This document shows, piece after piece, positions 44,073 through 52,110 of a stretch of DNA of 64,000 nucleotides; the stretch's first letter is position 1; each line of letters begins with the position of its first letter. The DNA is from Streptomyces sp. NBC_01016 (GTDB lineage Bacteria; Actinomycetota; Actinomycetes; Streptomycetales; Streptomycetaceae). The translations under genes were made by a program, and so were the position numbers. The stretch is taken from contig NZ_JAPEOQ010000001.1 in the NCBI RefSeq assembly GCF_026341035.1, forward strand, positions 992,001-1,056,000, given 5' to 3'. The notes beneath the pieces are model-generated. The model was not told where the DNA came from. It was given only the letters and a program-made list of their open reading frames with translations, and did not search any database.

Positions 44073-45170
44073 TCAGCTGCGCGGAGTGGGCTTCATGTCC
44101 GGTGCCAGCTGGGTCTTGGGCGTGACGCGGGTGATCGTGATGAGGCGGTCCGTCAGCTTGAGCGAGCCGACGGCCGAGTCGTCGTAGCCGAGTACCCGAT
44201 GCCCGCGGATGACGCTGACGACCAGGTCCTCCGTCTCCTTCGGCTGCAGGCCGACCTCGGCCTTGGTGACCGGGCGTTCGACCATGTCGAGGCCGGAGCC
44301 CTTCTGGATGAGGTCCTCCATGACCATGCCCGCGTGCGGGCTGAGCACGGACAGGCCGAGCAGCCGCCCCGCCGCACTGGCGCTGGTGATGACGGCGTCG
44401 GCGCCGGACTGGCGCAGCAGCGGCGCGTTCTCCTCCTCGCGGACCGCGGCGACGATCTTCGCCCCGCGGTTCAACTGCCGCGCGGTGAGCGTCACGAGGA
44501 CCGCCGTGTCGTCGCGCTGCGTCGCGATGATGATCTTCCGCGCCCGCTGCACCTCGGCCTGCAACAGGACCGAGCTGCGTGTGGCATCGCCCGTCACGCC
44601 CGCGTATCCATGGGCGTTGGCGCTCTCGACGACCTTGGGGCTGGGGTCGACCACGACGACCTGCTCGGGCTTCAGGCCACTCGCGCAGACGGTCTCCACG
44701 GCGCTGCGACCCTTGGTTCCGAAGCCGACGACGACAGTGTGGTCACGCAAGGTGGACCTCCAGCGTTTCAGGCGCCATTCCTCCCGCGTCCGTTCGGTGA
44801 GGACTTCGAGCGTGGTGCCGACCAGGATGATCAGGAAGAGCACACGCAGCGGCGTGATGACGAAGATATTGGTGAGCCGCGCCGCGTCGCTGACCGGCGT
44901 GATGTCGCCGTATCCCGTGGTGGAGAGCGTGACGGTCGCGTAGTAGAACGAGTCGAGCAGGTCGACATGGCCATCTGAGTTGTCGTTGTAGCCGTCTCTG
45001 TCGATCCACACGATCAGTGCGGTGACGACGAGCACGGTGAGCGCTATCAGCACGCGCCGGGCCACTTGGAGGAGCGGACGCTCGACGACCTGCCGGGGAA
45101 GTTTCACCCGGTAGGTCGCGGTCCGCTCTTCCTCTTGGCGTGCGATGGCGTCATCGCCGGCCAGTTTCAC
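44073..45170 (-). CDS. Potassium channel with TrkA-N/RCK domains
   Basis: 365 residues from a GTG at 45170 (VKLAGDDAIARQ). That GTG overlaps the moeA stop (GTGA) and has AAGGG upstream. Two-helix pore: TM1 about 38-56, selectivity filter TTGYGD at 84-89, TM2 about 100-122. RCK N-domain with NAD-binding GFGTKG at 149-154 and VVVDPSP, then a TrkA-C domain. It conducts K+ across the membrane under ligand or nucleotide gating. Translational coupling to moeA is unusual and has no evident functional reason. Confidence 0.9.
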   Translation of the reverse strand: MKLAGDDAIARQEEERTATYRVKLPRQVVERPLLQVARRVLIALTVLVVTALIVWIDRDGYNDNSDGHVDLLDSFYYATVTLSTTGYGDITPVSDAARLTNIFVITPLRVLFLIILVGTTLEVLTERTREEWRLKRWRSTLRDHTVVVGFGTKGRSAVETVCASGLKPEQVVVVDPSPKVVESANAHGYAGVTGDATRSSVLLQAEVQRARKIIIATQRDDTAVLVTLTARQLNRGAKIVAAVREEENAPLLRQSGADAVITSASAAGRLLGLSVLSPHAGMVMEDLIQKGSGLDMVERPVTKAEVGLQPKETEDLVVSVIRGHRVLGYDDSAVGSLKLTDRLITITRVTPKTQLAPDMKPTPRS

Positions 45171-45177
45171 GTGAAAC
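45164..45177. promoter_or_regulatory. parS centromere site (ParB binding), copy 2
   Basis: GTTTCACGTGAAAC, perfect consensus palindrome. It covers the junction where the moeA stop TGA (45167-45169) and the channel's GTG start (45168-45170) overlap. Confidence 0.9.
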
Positions 45178-46738
45178 ACCCTTCGTTTCCCGCCGGGTTG
45201 AGACCGGGCAGGCCAGGATTCCACGACCACGGCAGGTCGAGGATCTCCACCTCCTGGCCCTCCGTGGCGCCGCCGGGCGGGATGACGGCGAGCCCATCGG
45301 CGGCTGCGATGCCGCGCAGCATGGCCGGACCGTTGTAGTGCAGCGGCACCGCCCACTCGTGCCCACTGCCGTCGTCCTGCCGCAGCACGATGGGGATGAG
45401 GCGGGTGTCATGAGGGTGGCCGGGGGCGGGCGTGTGCAGGGGTGCGGTGTACGCGTCCGCGTTCCGGCCCCCGTCCAACTGCCGTTGTCCGCCGTTGGTT
45501 TGGCGCTGCGCGGAGCTGTGCGTCTGGTCCTGCGCCCGGCCCGAGAGCACTCGGAGCAGCGGCTCGGCGAGCGTGAGCAGACCGGAGACGGCGGCCAGCG
45601 GGTTGCCGGGGAGGCCGACGAGGTGCTGCCCCTCCTTGAGCCGGGCCAGCAGCATCGGGTGGCCGGGGCGGACGGCGACCCCGTCGACGAGGAGTTCGGC
45701 GTCGAGGGCGCGCAGGGTGGGGTGCACGTGGTCGACGGGCCCGAACGCGGTGCCGCCGGTGGTCACGACCAGGTCGGTGCCGGCCTCTCGTACCGCCTTG
45801 AGCAGCGCCTTCGCATCGTCGCCGAGCCTGCGTACGGCGGTCACCTCGACGCCGAGCGCGCGCAGCCAGTGCGGGAGCATCGGGCCGAGCGCGTCCCGGA
45901 TGAGGCCGTCGCGGGGGAGACCGGCGGTGAGCAACTCGTCGCCGAGGATCAGGACTTCGACCGTCGGTCGCGGGACGACGGTCAGGGTGTCGTAGCCCGC
46001 GGCGGCGGCGAGACCGAGGACGGCCGGGGTGACGAGGGCGCCTGAGGGCAGCAGCAGCTCGCCGCTGCGGCACTCCTGGCCGCGGGGGCGGATGTCCTGA
46101 CCGTGGGCGACGGCGTGCAGCGCGTGCAACTGGCCGCCCGCGTCGAGGTGTCCGTGCTCGCTGCGGATGACGGCCGTGGCGTCCGAGGGCACGCGGGCGC
46201 CGGTCGCGATCGCCGCGGCCTCGCCGTCGGTCAGCGGGGCGGGCGGCTCGTGTCCGGCGAGCAGCCCTTCGCCGCCCACGGCCCAGGGGCCCGGGCCTGC
46301 GACGACCCAGCCGTCCATCGCCGAGGTGTCGAAGGAGGGCAGGTCCGTGAGGGCGGTCAGCGGTGCGGCGAGGACCAGGCCGAGCGCCTGGTCGAGCGGG
46401 ACGCTGCGCGCTGCGCGGGGGCCGCGTTCGGCCCGTGCGGCGGTGCGGCGGGCCGTTGCCCAGGAGGTCGCGGCATGTCGGTGCGATGGGGCGGGGACCG
46501 GAGTCCCGGGTGTGGCGGGGCTCTTCGGGGTGGTCCGCTCGGTGGTCCGCTCGCCCTTGGGCTGTTCGTCGCGGCGCCGGTCGTCCTGGTGCGGTTCTCC
46601 GTGGCGTTGCTCTCCGTGGTGCCGGCCGCCGTGGGGGCGGTTGTCGTTGGCCAGGGCGAGTGCCTCGTCCACGTCGACGTCCATCGGATCGACGCCCACC
46701 GGGACGGCCTGCGGCGACCGCCCGTTGGGGGCGCTCAT
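45167..46738 (-). CDS. moeA: Molybdopterin molybdenumtransferase (MoeA family)
   Basis: 523 residues, about 100 longer than usual. MoeA core: FDTSAMDGWVV, ATGARVPSDATAVIR, the MoCF-biosynthesis domain (VEVLILGDELL, TDLVVTTGGTAFGPVDHV) and LVGLPGNPLAAV. It inserts molybdate into molybdopterin to finish the cofactor. After the first DVDEALALAN helix, a ~60-residue His/Arg/Gln/Pro-rich insert interrupts domain I, and another Gln/Thr-rich stretch lies near residue 430. Coupled by ATGA to the upstream mobA-like gene and by GTGA to the channel gene. Confidence 0.88.
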   Translation of the reverse strand: MSAPNGRSPQAVPVGVDPMDVDVDEALALANDNRPHGGRHHGEQRHGEPHQDDRRRDEQPKGERTTERTTPKSPATPGTPVPAPSHRHAATSWATARRTAARAERGPRAARSVPLDQALGLVLAAPLTALTDLPSFDTSAMDGWVVAGPGPWAVGGEGLLAGHEPPAPLTDGEAAAIATGARVPSDATAVIRSEHGHLDAGGQLHALHAVAHGQDIRPRGQECRSGELLLPSGALVTPAVLGLAAAAGYDTLTVVPRPTVEVLILGDELLTAGLPRDGLIRDALGPMLPHWLRALGVEVTAVRRLGDDAKALLKAVREAGTDLVVTTGGTAFGPVDHVHPTLRALDAELLVDGVAVRPGHPMLLARLKEGQHLVGLPGNPLAAVSGLLTLAEPLLRVLSGRAQDQTHSSAQRQTNGGQRQLDGGRNADAYTAPLHTPAPGHPHDTRLIPIVLRQDDGSGHEWAVPLHYNGPAMLRGIAAADGLAVIPPGGATEGQEVEILDLPWSWNPGLPGLNPAGNEGCFT

Positions 46739-47643
46739 CCCGCGTCGTCCGACTTGGCCTCGGCCTCCTGCGCCCAGCGATTGGCGAGCTCGGCCGCCTT
46801 CGCCGCGGCCGATGCCACGGCTTCGGGGCCGCCTCCTGCCTGCGCCGCCGCGTATCCGACGAGGAACGTCGTCAGCGGTGCCGCGGGGCGCGCGACGCCG
46901 TGCGCGGCGTCACGGGCGAGGTCGAGCAGGACGCCCGTGTCGACGTCCAGGTCGATGCCCAGTTCGTTCTTGGCTGCGGTGATCCATTCGTCAAGCACTC
47001 GTCCATGCTCCCTGATACGTGACCGGGCGGCGGCGATGTCGTCCCAGGTGTCGCAGTCGAACGACGCGACGGGGTCGGTGATGCGGGTCAGCCTGAGGTT
47101 ACGGGTGAACAGGCGCAGCGGAAGGCCCGTGAGGTCACCGTGTTGGGCCTTGAGTTCGCCGAGGACACGTCGCAGTGCCGCGTACCGGTAGGCGGCGACG
47201 AGCGGCTGGTCACGGCCGTCGGCGTCGGCCAGCAGCGCGCCGTCGATCGCATCGCCGTTCACGCCGTCGTTCGCGCCGCCGAGTTCGCTTTCGGCTTCGA
47301 GCGCGTCGAGGAGGCCTCGTACGGTGCGGTCGCCCAGGAACGGCAGATCGGCGGAGAGCACGAGGATGCTCTCCGCCACCGGTTCCGGTGCGGCCTCGAG
47401 TCCCCGAACCCCCGCCTCCAGAGCGGCGAGCGGCCCCCCGCCCGGCGGCTCCTCGCGGGCCCAGACGACGGGGCGCGCGGTGCGGCGCGGCTCGGCGACC
47501 ACCACGGTGGCGCGGGCCCCCGCGCACGCGTGCAGGACCCGGTCGAGCAGCGCGCGACCGCCGACCCGCACACCCGGCTTGTCCGCGCCGCCGAGCCGGC
47601 GCGCGCCGCCCCCGGCGAGGACGATGGCGTCGTACGCGTTCAT
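46735..47643 (-). CDS. MobA-like NTP transferase fused to DUF6457
   Basis: 302 residues. The N-terminal ~200 residues are a nucleotidyltransferase of the MobA type (YDAIVLAGGGARRLGGADKP, VLSADLPFL), expected to add GMP or CMP to molybdopterin. The C-terminal ~85 residues (VLDEWITAAKNELGIDLDVDTGVLLDLARDAAHGVARPAAPLTTFLVGYAAA) match DUF6457, a helical domain linked to molybdenum cofactor genes in actinobacteria. Its stop overlaps the moeA start (ATGA), supporting a joint role in cofactor maturation. ATG 47643 has a G-rich site upstream. Confidence 0.87.
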   Translation of the reverse strand: MNAYDAIVLAGGGARRLGGADKPGVRVGGRALLDRVLHACAGARATVVVAEPRRTARPVVWAREEPPGGGPLAALEAGVRGLEAAPEPVAESILVLSADLPFLGDRTVRGLLDALEAESELGGANDGVNGDAIDGALLADADGRDQPLVAAYRYAALRRVLGELKAQHGDLTGLPLRLFTRNLRLTRITDPVASFDCDTWDDIAAARSRIREHGRVLDEWITAAKNELGIDLDVDTGVLLDLARDAAHGVARPAAPLTTFLVGYAAAQAGGGPEAVASAAAKAAELANRWAQEAEAKSDDAG

Positions 47644-47714
47644 CCCCCGAGTATGGGCTCACGGGCGATCATTGCCACCAGGCGGGCGGGCGATCCTTGC
47701 CACCGGTCGGCCGG

Positions 47715-49205
47715 TCACAGGGTGCGCAACAGCACCGCCGGTTGTTCCACGCAGTCCGCGACGTACCGCAGGAAGCCGCCCGCCGTGCCGCCGTCGCACA
47801 CCCGGTGGTCGAAGGTGAGCGAGAGCTGGACGACCTGGCGGACCGCCAACTCCCCTTCGTGCACCCAGGGCTTGGCGGCGATGCGGCCGACGCCGAGCAT
47901 GGCCGCCTCGGGGTGGTTGATGATCGGCGTGGAGCCGTCGACGCCGAACACCCCGTAGTTGTTCAGCGTGAAGGTGCCGCCGGTGAGTTGCGAGGGCGAC
48001 AGCTTCCCTGACCGGGCCGCCTCGGTCAGCCGGGCGAACTCGGCGCTCAGCGACTCGGCACCGCGTGCGTGGGCGTCCCGTACGACGGGCACGACCAGGC
48101 CGCGGTCGGTCTGCGCGGCGAACCCGAGGTGCACCTCGTCGAGCCGGACTATCTCGCGCCGCTCGGTGTCCACCGTGGCGTTCAGCTCCGGGTAGCGGGC
48201 CAGGGCCGCGGTGCAGATGCGGGCGAGGAGCGCGAGCACGGAGATCTTGGGGCCCGCGGAGGGGCCGGTCGCGGAATTCATCGCCACGCGCGCGTGCATG
48301 AGTTCCGTGGCATCGGCGTCCACCCAGCAGGTCGCGTCGGGTATCTCGCGCCGGCTGCGGGACAGCTTGTCGGCCACGGCGCCGCGAATGCCGCGCAGGG
48401 GGGTGCGGTGCTCCTGCCGAGTGGCGGCCGGAGCGGGGGCGGGCGCAGGGGTGCGCTCAGGGGCGGCGTTCGTGGCGTTGGCCGTGCTCGTGGCGTCTGC
48501 CGTGCTGGCGGCGTTGGCCGCGTTTTCCACGTCTCCCCTGAGGATGAGCCCGTCGGGCCCCGACCCGGTCAGCTCTCTGAGGTCCACGCCGCGGTCGCGG
48601 GCGAGCTTGCGGACGAGCGGGGAGATCACGGGGACAGGGCCCTGGGCGCGCGGTGCGCTCTCCGGTGCGGCGGGCACGCTGTCCAGCGGCGCGGGCCGCA
48701 CCCGCCTGCGCCGGGTCGGCGCGGTGGTGGTTCCGTACCCCACCAGCACGTTCCCCGAGCCCTCGGCCTTCTGCGCCTTGTCCGCGTTCTCGGCCTTGTC
48801 CGCGTTCTCGGCCTTCTCGGCCTTCTCGGCCTTCTCGGCCTTCTCAGGAGCCCCCTGGGGAGCCTCCCGTCGCACCTCCTGGCGCGCCTTCGCGGGCTCT
48901 TCCGCGGCGGCCGAAGACGATGCGGGAACGTCCGACAGCGGCACGTCCGACGACGACTTCGCGCCCACGGCCACCATCAACAGCGGCGCCCCGACCGGCA
49001 GTTCGCTGCCCTCGTCACCGAAGCGGGCCGTGACCACACCGCCGTACGGGCACGGCACCTCGACCATCGCCTTGGCGGTCTCCACCTCGACGACGGGCTG
49101 GTCGACGGCGACGACGTCACCGACTCCCACCAGCCACTGCACGATCTCCGCCTCGGTGAGACCCTCCCCGAGGTCGGGCAGCTTGAACTCGAGCACCTGC
49201 GCCAT
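47715..49205 (-). CDS. bkdC: Branched-chain 2-oxoacid dehydrogenase E2 (cluster 2)
   Basis: 496 residues from MAQVLEFKLPDLGEG at 49205. Lipoyl domain with Lys45 (VETAKAMVEV), then a linker containing a striking tandem Ala-Glu-Lys/Asn-Ala-Asp repeat (EKAEKAEKAENADKAENADK, about 15-base DNA units). A subunit-binding domain (VRKLARDRGVDLRELTGSGPDGLILRGDV), a second Ala/Thr/Asn-rich linker and the catalytic core ending in FDHRVCDGGTAGGFL follow. Same reaction as cluster 1 E2 but clearly paralogous. Last gene of its operon. Confidence 0.92.
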   Translation of the reverse strand: MAQVLEFKLPDLGEGLTEAEIVQWLVGVGDVVAVDQPVVEVETAKAMVEVPCPYGGVVTARFGDEGSELPVGAPLLMVAVGAKSSSDVPLSDVPASSSAAAEEPAKARQEVRREAPQGAPEKAEKAEKAEKAENADKAENADKAQKAEGSGNVLVGYGTTTAPTRRRRVRPAPLDSVPAAPESAPRAQGPVPVISPLVRKLARDRGVDLRELTGSGPDGLILRGDVENAANAASTADATSTANATNAAPERTPAPAPAPAATRQEHRTPLRGIRGAVADKLSRSRREIPDATCWVDADATELMHARVAMNSATGPSAGPKISVLALLARICTAALARYPELNATVDTERREIVRLDEVHLGFAAQTDRGLVVPVVRDAHARGAESLSAEFARLTEAARSGKLSPSQLTGGTFTLNNYGVFGVDGSTPIINHPEAAMLGVGRIAAKPWVHEGELAVRQVVQLSLTFDHRVCDGGTAGGFLRYVADCVEQPAVLLRTL

Positions 49206-49219
49206 TACCCCACCGTCCC

Positions 49220-50242
49220 TCACTGATCCCATTGCAGCCGAGCCACCGCATCCAGTACCCGGTCCACTCCGGGCAGATGGTGCCGCTCCAGCATGGGCGG
49301 CGGATACGGAATATCGAAACCGGCCACCCGCAGCACCGGCGCCTCCAAGTGGTGGAAGCAGCGCTCGGTCACGCGCGCGGCGATCTCCCCGCCGGGCCCG
49401 CCGAAGCCACCCGACTCGTGCACGACGACCGCGCGTCCCGTGCGCCGGACGGACTCGGTGACCGTCGCGTCGTCGAACGGCACCAGCGAGCGCAGGTCGA
49501 CCACTTCAAGATCCCACCCCTCCCCTCGGGCCGCCTCGGCCGCCTCCAGGCAGACGGGGACGGACGGTCCGTACGTGAGCAGCGTGGCACTGGTGCCGGG
49601 GCGGCGAACCACTGCCGTACCTATCGGAAGAACGTCTTCCGGTGCCTCGGGGTTCCAGGAATCCCTCGTCCAGTAAAGGCGCTTGGGCTCCAGGAAGACG
49701 ACCGGGTCGTCCGAGGCGATGGACTGCCTCAGCAGCCCGTACGCGTCCGCGACCGTGGCCGGCGTGACGACGGTCAGGCCGGGCGTCGCCATGTAGTACG
49801 CCTCGGAGGAGTCGCTGTGGTGCTCCACTCCGCCGATCCCGCCGCCGTACGGCACCCGCACGGTGATGGGCAGCGGCATGGCGCCGCGCGTGCGGTTGCG
49901 CATCCGCGCGACGTGCGAGATCAGCTGCTCGAAGGCGGGGTACGCGAACGCGTCGAACTGCATTTCCACGACCGGGCGCAGACCGTACATCGCCATGCCC
50001 ACGGCGGCGCCGAGGATGCCCGCCTCGGCGAGCGGGGTGTCCGTGCAGCGGTCCTCGCCGAACTCCTTCGCGAGCCCGTCGGTGATCCGGAAGACGCCGC
50101 CCAGGGTGCCCACGTCCTCGCCCATGACGTGCACGGCCGGGTCCGCGGCCATGGAGTCGCGCAGCGCGCGGCCGAGCGCCTGCGCCATGGTGGCGGGCTT
50201 GGTCGCGGGCTTGCTCCTGGGCGGCCGGGCCACGGTCGTCAT
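49220..50242 (-). CDS. bkdB: Branched-chain 2-oxoacid dehydrogenase E1 beta (cluster 2)
   Basis: 340 residues from ATG 50242 (MTTVARPPRSKPATKPA), which overlaps the E1 alpha stop by 4 bases (ATGA). E1 beta signatures: HVMGEDVGTLGGVFRITDGL, RVPYGGGIGGVEHHSDS, LEVVDLRSLVPFDDATV. Highly similar in outline to the cluster 1 subunit, with a short basic N-terminal extension. Confidence 0.94.
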   Translation of the reverse strand: MTTVARPPRSKPATKPATMAQALGRALRDSMAADPAVHVMGEDVGTLGGVFRITDGLAKEFGEDRCTDTPLAEAGILGAAVGMAMYGLRPVVEMQFDAFAYPAFEQLISHVARMRNRTRGAMPLPITVRVPYGGGIGGVEHHSDSSEAYYMATPGLTVVTPATVADAYGLLRQSIASDDPVVFLEPKRLYWTRDSWNPEAPEDVLPIGTAVVRRPGTSATLLTYGPSVPVCLEAAEAARGEGWDLEVVDLRSLVPFDDATVTESVRRTGRAVVVHESGGFGGPGGEIAARVTERCFHHLEAPVLRVAGFDIPYPPPMLERHHLPGVDRVLDAVARLQWDQ

Positions 50243-51381
50243 GCCTGATCCCCTTCCGCCTCGGCGTCCAGCTCGGCACGCAACAGTGCCGCCTGCTCCC
50301 TCAGTTGGGGGGTCTGCTCCGCGTACACGTCGCCGAACAGGTCCATCGGATCGAGGGCGGGGTCCTGGTTCATGCGCGCGCGCAGCTCGGCCGCCTGTTC
50401 CTCCGCGCCGTCGCGCACGGCCCGGATGCCGTCCTCGTCGATGAGCCCGCGCCCGGTCAACTCCCGCTCCAGGAGCAGGACCGGGTCGTGCGCGCGCCAC
50501 ATCTCGACCTCGGCTTCGGTGCGGTAGCGGGTCGCGTCGTCGGCGTTCGTGTGCGCGTCCATCCGGTACGTGACGGCCTCGACCAGCGTCGGGCCACCGC
50601 CCTCACGCGCGCGGGAGACCGCGTCCCTGAGCACCTCGTGCAGGGCCGCGGCGTCGTTCCCGTCGACCAGGCGGCCCGGCATCCCGTACCCGACGGCCTT
50701 GTGGGCCAGGGACGGCGCCGCGGTCTGCTTGGCCAGCGGCACGGAGATGGCGAACCCGTTGTTCTGTACGAGGAAGACGACCGGTGCCTGCCACACGGCG
50801 GCGAAGTTCAGCGCCTCGTGGAAGTCGCCCTCACTGGTGCCGCCGTCGCCGACCATGGCGAGCGCCACCACATCGTCGCCCTTTAGCTGCGCGGCATGTG
50901 CGAGGCCCACGGCGTGCGGGAGCTGCGTCGCGAGCGGGGTGCACAACGGCGCGATGCGGTGCTCGCGCGGGTCGTATCCGGTGTGCCAGTCGCCCCGCAG
51001 CAGCGTCAGCGCCTGTACGGGGTCGAGGCCGCGGGCGACGGCCGCGAGGGTGTCGCGGTAGCTGGGGAAGAGCCAGTCCCGCTCCTCGAGGACCAGCGCC
51101 GCGGCGACCTCTGCGGCCTCCTGGCCGGTCGTCGAGGGGTACACGGCGAGGCGGCCCTGCTTGGTCAGCGCGGTCGCCTGCGCGTTGTACCTGCGGCCGC
51201 GCACCACCTCCGCGTACAGGCGGCGCAGCAGCTCCGGGTCGACGCGGGCGGCGGCGTCGGTGCCCAGGACCCGGTGGGGCTCGGCGTCGGGCAGCAGCGG
51301 CGCGGGATCCGTGCGGGGCTGCCAGGCGGGCGGCGGGACGGGCCTGCCCTCGCGCGTGGCCCGCTGGTCCATGACCGTCAT
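50239..51381 (-). CDS. bkdA: Branched-chain 2-oxoacid dehydrogenase E1 alpha (cluster 2)
   Basis: 380 residues from ATG 51381 (MTVMDQRATREGRP) with a strong GAGGAGGTG site; 51372 is an alternative. Thiamine diphosphate motif: VGDGGTSEGDFHEAL ... FLVQNNGFAIS. It lacks the Lys/Ala-rich N-terminus of the cluster 1 homologue. First gene of the operon, divergent from the Lrp-type regulator across a region with two inverted repeats. Confidence 0.94.
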   Translation of the reverse strand: MTVMDQRATREGRPVPPPAWQPRTDPAPLLPDAEPHRVLGTDAAARVDPELLRRLYAEVVRGRRYNAQATALTKQGRLAVYPSTTGQEAAEVAAALVLEERDWLFPSYRDTLAAVARGLDPVQALTLLRGDWHTGYDPREHRIAPLCTPLATQLPHAVGLAHAAQLKGDDVVALAMVGDGGTSEGDFHEALNFAAVWQAPVVFLVQNNGFAISVPLAKQTAAPSLAHKAVGYGMPGRLVDGNDAAALHEVLRDAVSRAREGGGPTLVEAVTYRMDAHTNADDATRYRTEAEVEMWRAHDPVLLLERELTGRGLIDEDGIRAVRDGAEEQAAELRARMNQDPALDPMDLFGDVYAEQTPQLREQAALLRAELDAEAEGDQA

Positions 51382-51440
51382 GACGGCACCTCCTCGTGGG
51401 AGCGGCTCGGACGGCGCGTCGGATGTGATGCGCCTCACCT

Positions 51441-51454
51441 ACCGATTGTTCGGT
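51441..51454. promoter_or_regulatory. PaaR-like operator, one mismatch, upstream of bkd cluster 2
   Basis: ACCGATTGTTCGGT, with arms ACCGA/TCGGT. It differs from the ACCG-N2-CG-N2-CGGT pattern of the two paa promoters only at the first base of the central CG. It lies 60 bases upstream of the E1 alpha start. Confidence 0.5.
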
Positions 51455-51484
51455 CGACGGCACATTTTGGCTACAGGCACCTCC

Positions 51485-51514
51485 AGGCTGTGGACAATCG
51501 GTTCTCCACAGCCT
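51485..51514. promoter_or_regulatory. Perfect 10-bp inverted repeat in the bkd/bkdR divergent promoter
   Basis: AGGCTGTGGA - N10 - TCCACAGCCT. It could be the Lrp-type regulator's operator. It also contains two DnaA-box-like 9-mers in opposite orientation: TGTGGACAA (51489-51497, complement of TTGTCCACA) and TTCTCCACA (51502-51510). Confidence 0.55.
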
Positions 51515-51555
51515 GAGATGAATGCAGTACGTCCATGGTAAGGAGGCGGGGGCGG

Positions 51556-52065
51556 ATGGCATCTGAACAAATGGCCGAAGGCTCCGGGAGCCCGGTCCAG
51601 GGCCCCGCGGCCCGCCCGCTGGACGCCATCGACCGGGACATCCTGCAGCTGCTGCTGAAGGACGGGCGCGCGTCGATACGCTCCGTCGCCGAGCAGGTCC
51701 ATGTGTCCCGGGCGAACGCCTACGCGCGAATCAACCGCCTCATCGAGGACCGCGTGATCCGAGGCTTCGGCGCCCGCGTCAACCACGAGCGGTCCGGCCA
51801 GGGCGCCTCCGCCTACATCACGCTCAAGATCGTCCAGAACACCTGGCGGACCGTGCGCGAGCAGCTGCGCCGACTCCCGGAGGCCTCGCACATCGCACTG
51901 GTCAGCGGCGATTTCGACGTCCTGATCCTGGTGCACACGGAGGACAACCGCGCCCTGCGCGAACTGGTCCTCACCAAGCTCCAGTCCATCCCCGAGGTGC
52001 TGAGCACGCGCACGCTGCTGGTCTTCGACGAGGAAGACCTCGAAGGGAGCTCGCCGGACTCCTGA
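51556..52065 (+). CDS. bkdR: Lrp/AsnC family regulator, probable bkd regulator
   Basis: 169 residues from ATG 51556 (MASEQMAEGSG), preceded by AAGGAGG; an in-frame GTG at 51535 lies before that site. N-terminal helix-turn-helix (LDAIDRDILQLLLKDGRASIRSVAEQVHVSRANAYARINRLIEDRVI) and C-terminal RAM effector-binding domain (YITLKIVQNTWRTVREQLRRLPEASHIALVSGDFDVLILVHT). Lrp-type BkdR proteins commonly control branched-chain keto-acid dehydrogenase genes, and it is divergent from such an operon here, so this role is likely. Confidence 0.88.
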   Translation: MASEQMAEGSGSPVQGPAARPLDAIDRDILQLLLKDGRASIRSVAEQVHVSRANAYARINRLIEDRVIRGFGARVNHERSGQGASAYITLKIVQNTWRTVREQLRRLPEASHIALVSGDFDVLILVHTEDNRALRELVLTKLQSIPEVLSTRTLLVFDEEDLEGSSPDS

Positions 52066-52108
52066 GGGGCCCGCGAGGGCGCACTGAGGGCCCTCGCGGG
52101 CCCCTCAG
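52062..52108. terminator. Bidirectional terminator bkdR / paaR
   Basis: Perfect 19-bp stem CTGAGGGGCCCGCGAGGGC with its complement and a 9-base loop. It overlaps the bkdR stop codon and ends 2 bases before the stop of the TetR gene on the other strand. Confidence 0.88.
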
Positions 52109-52110
52109 GG

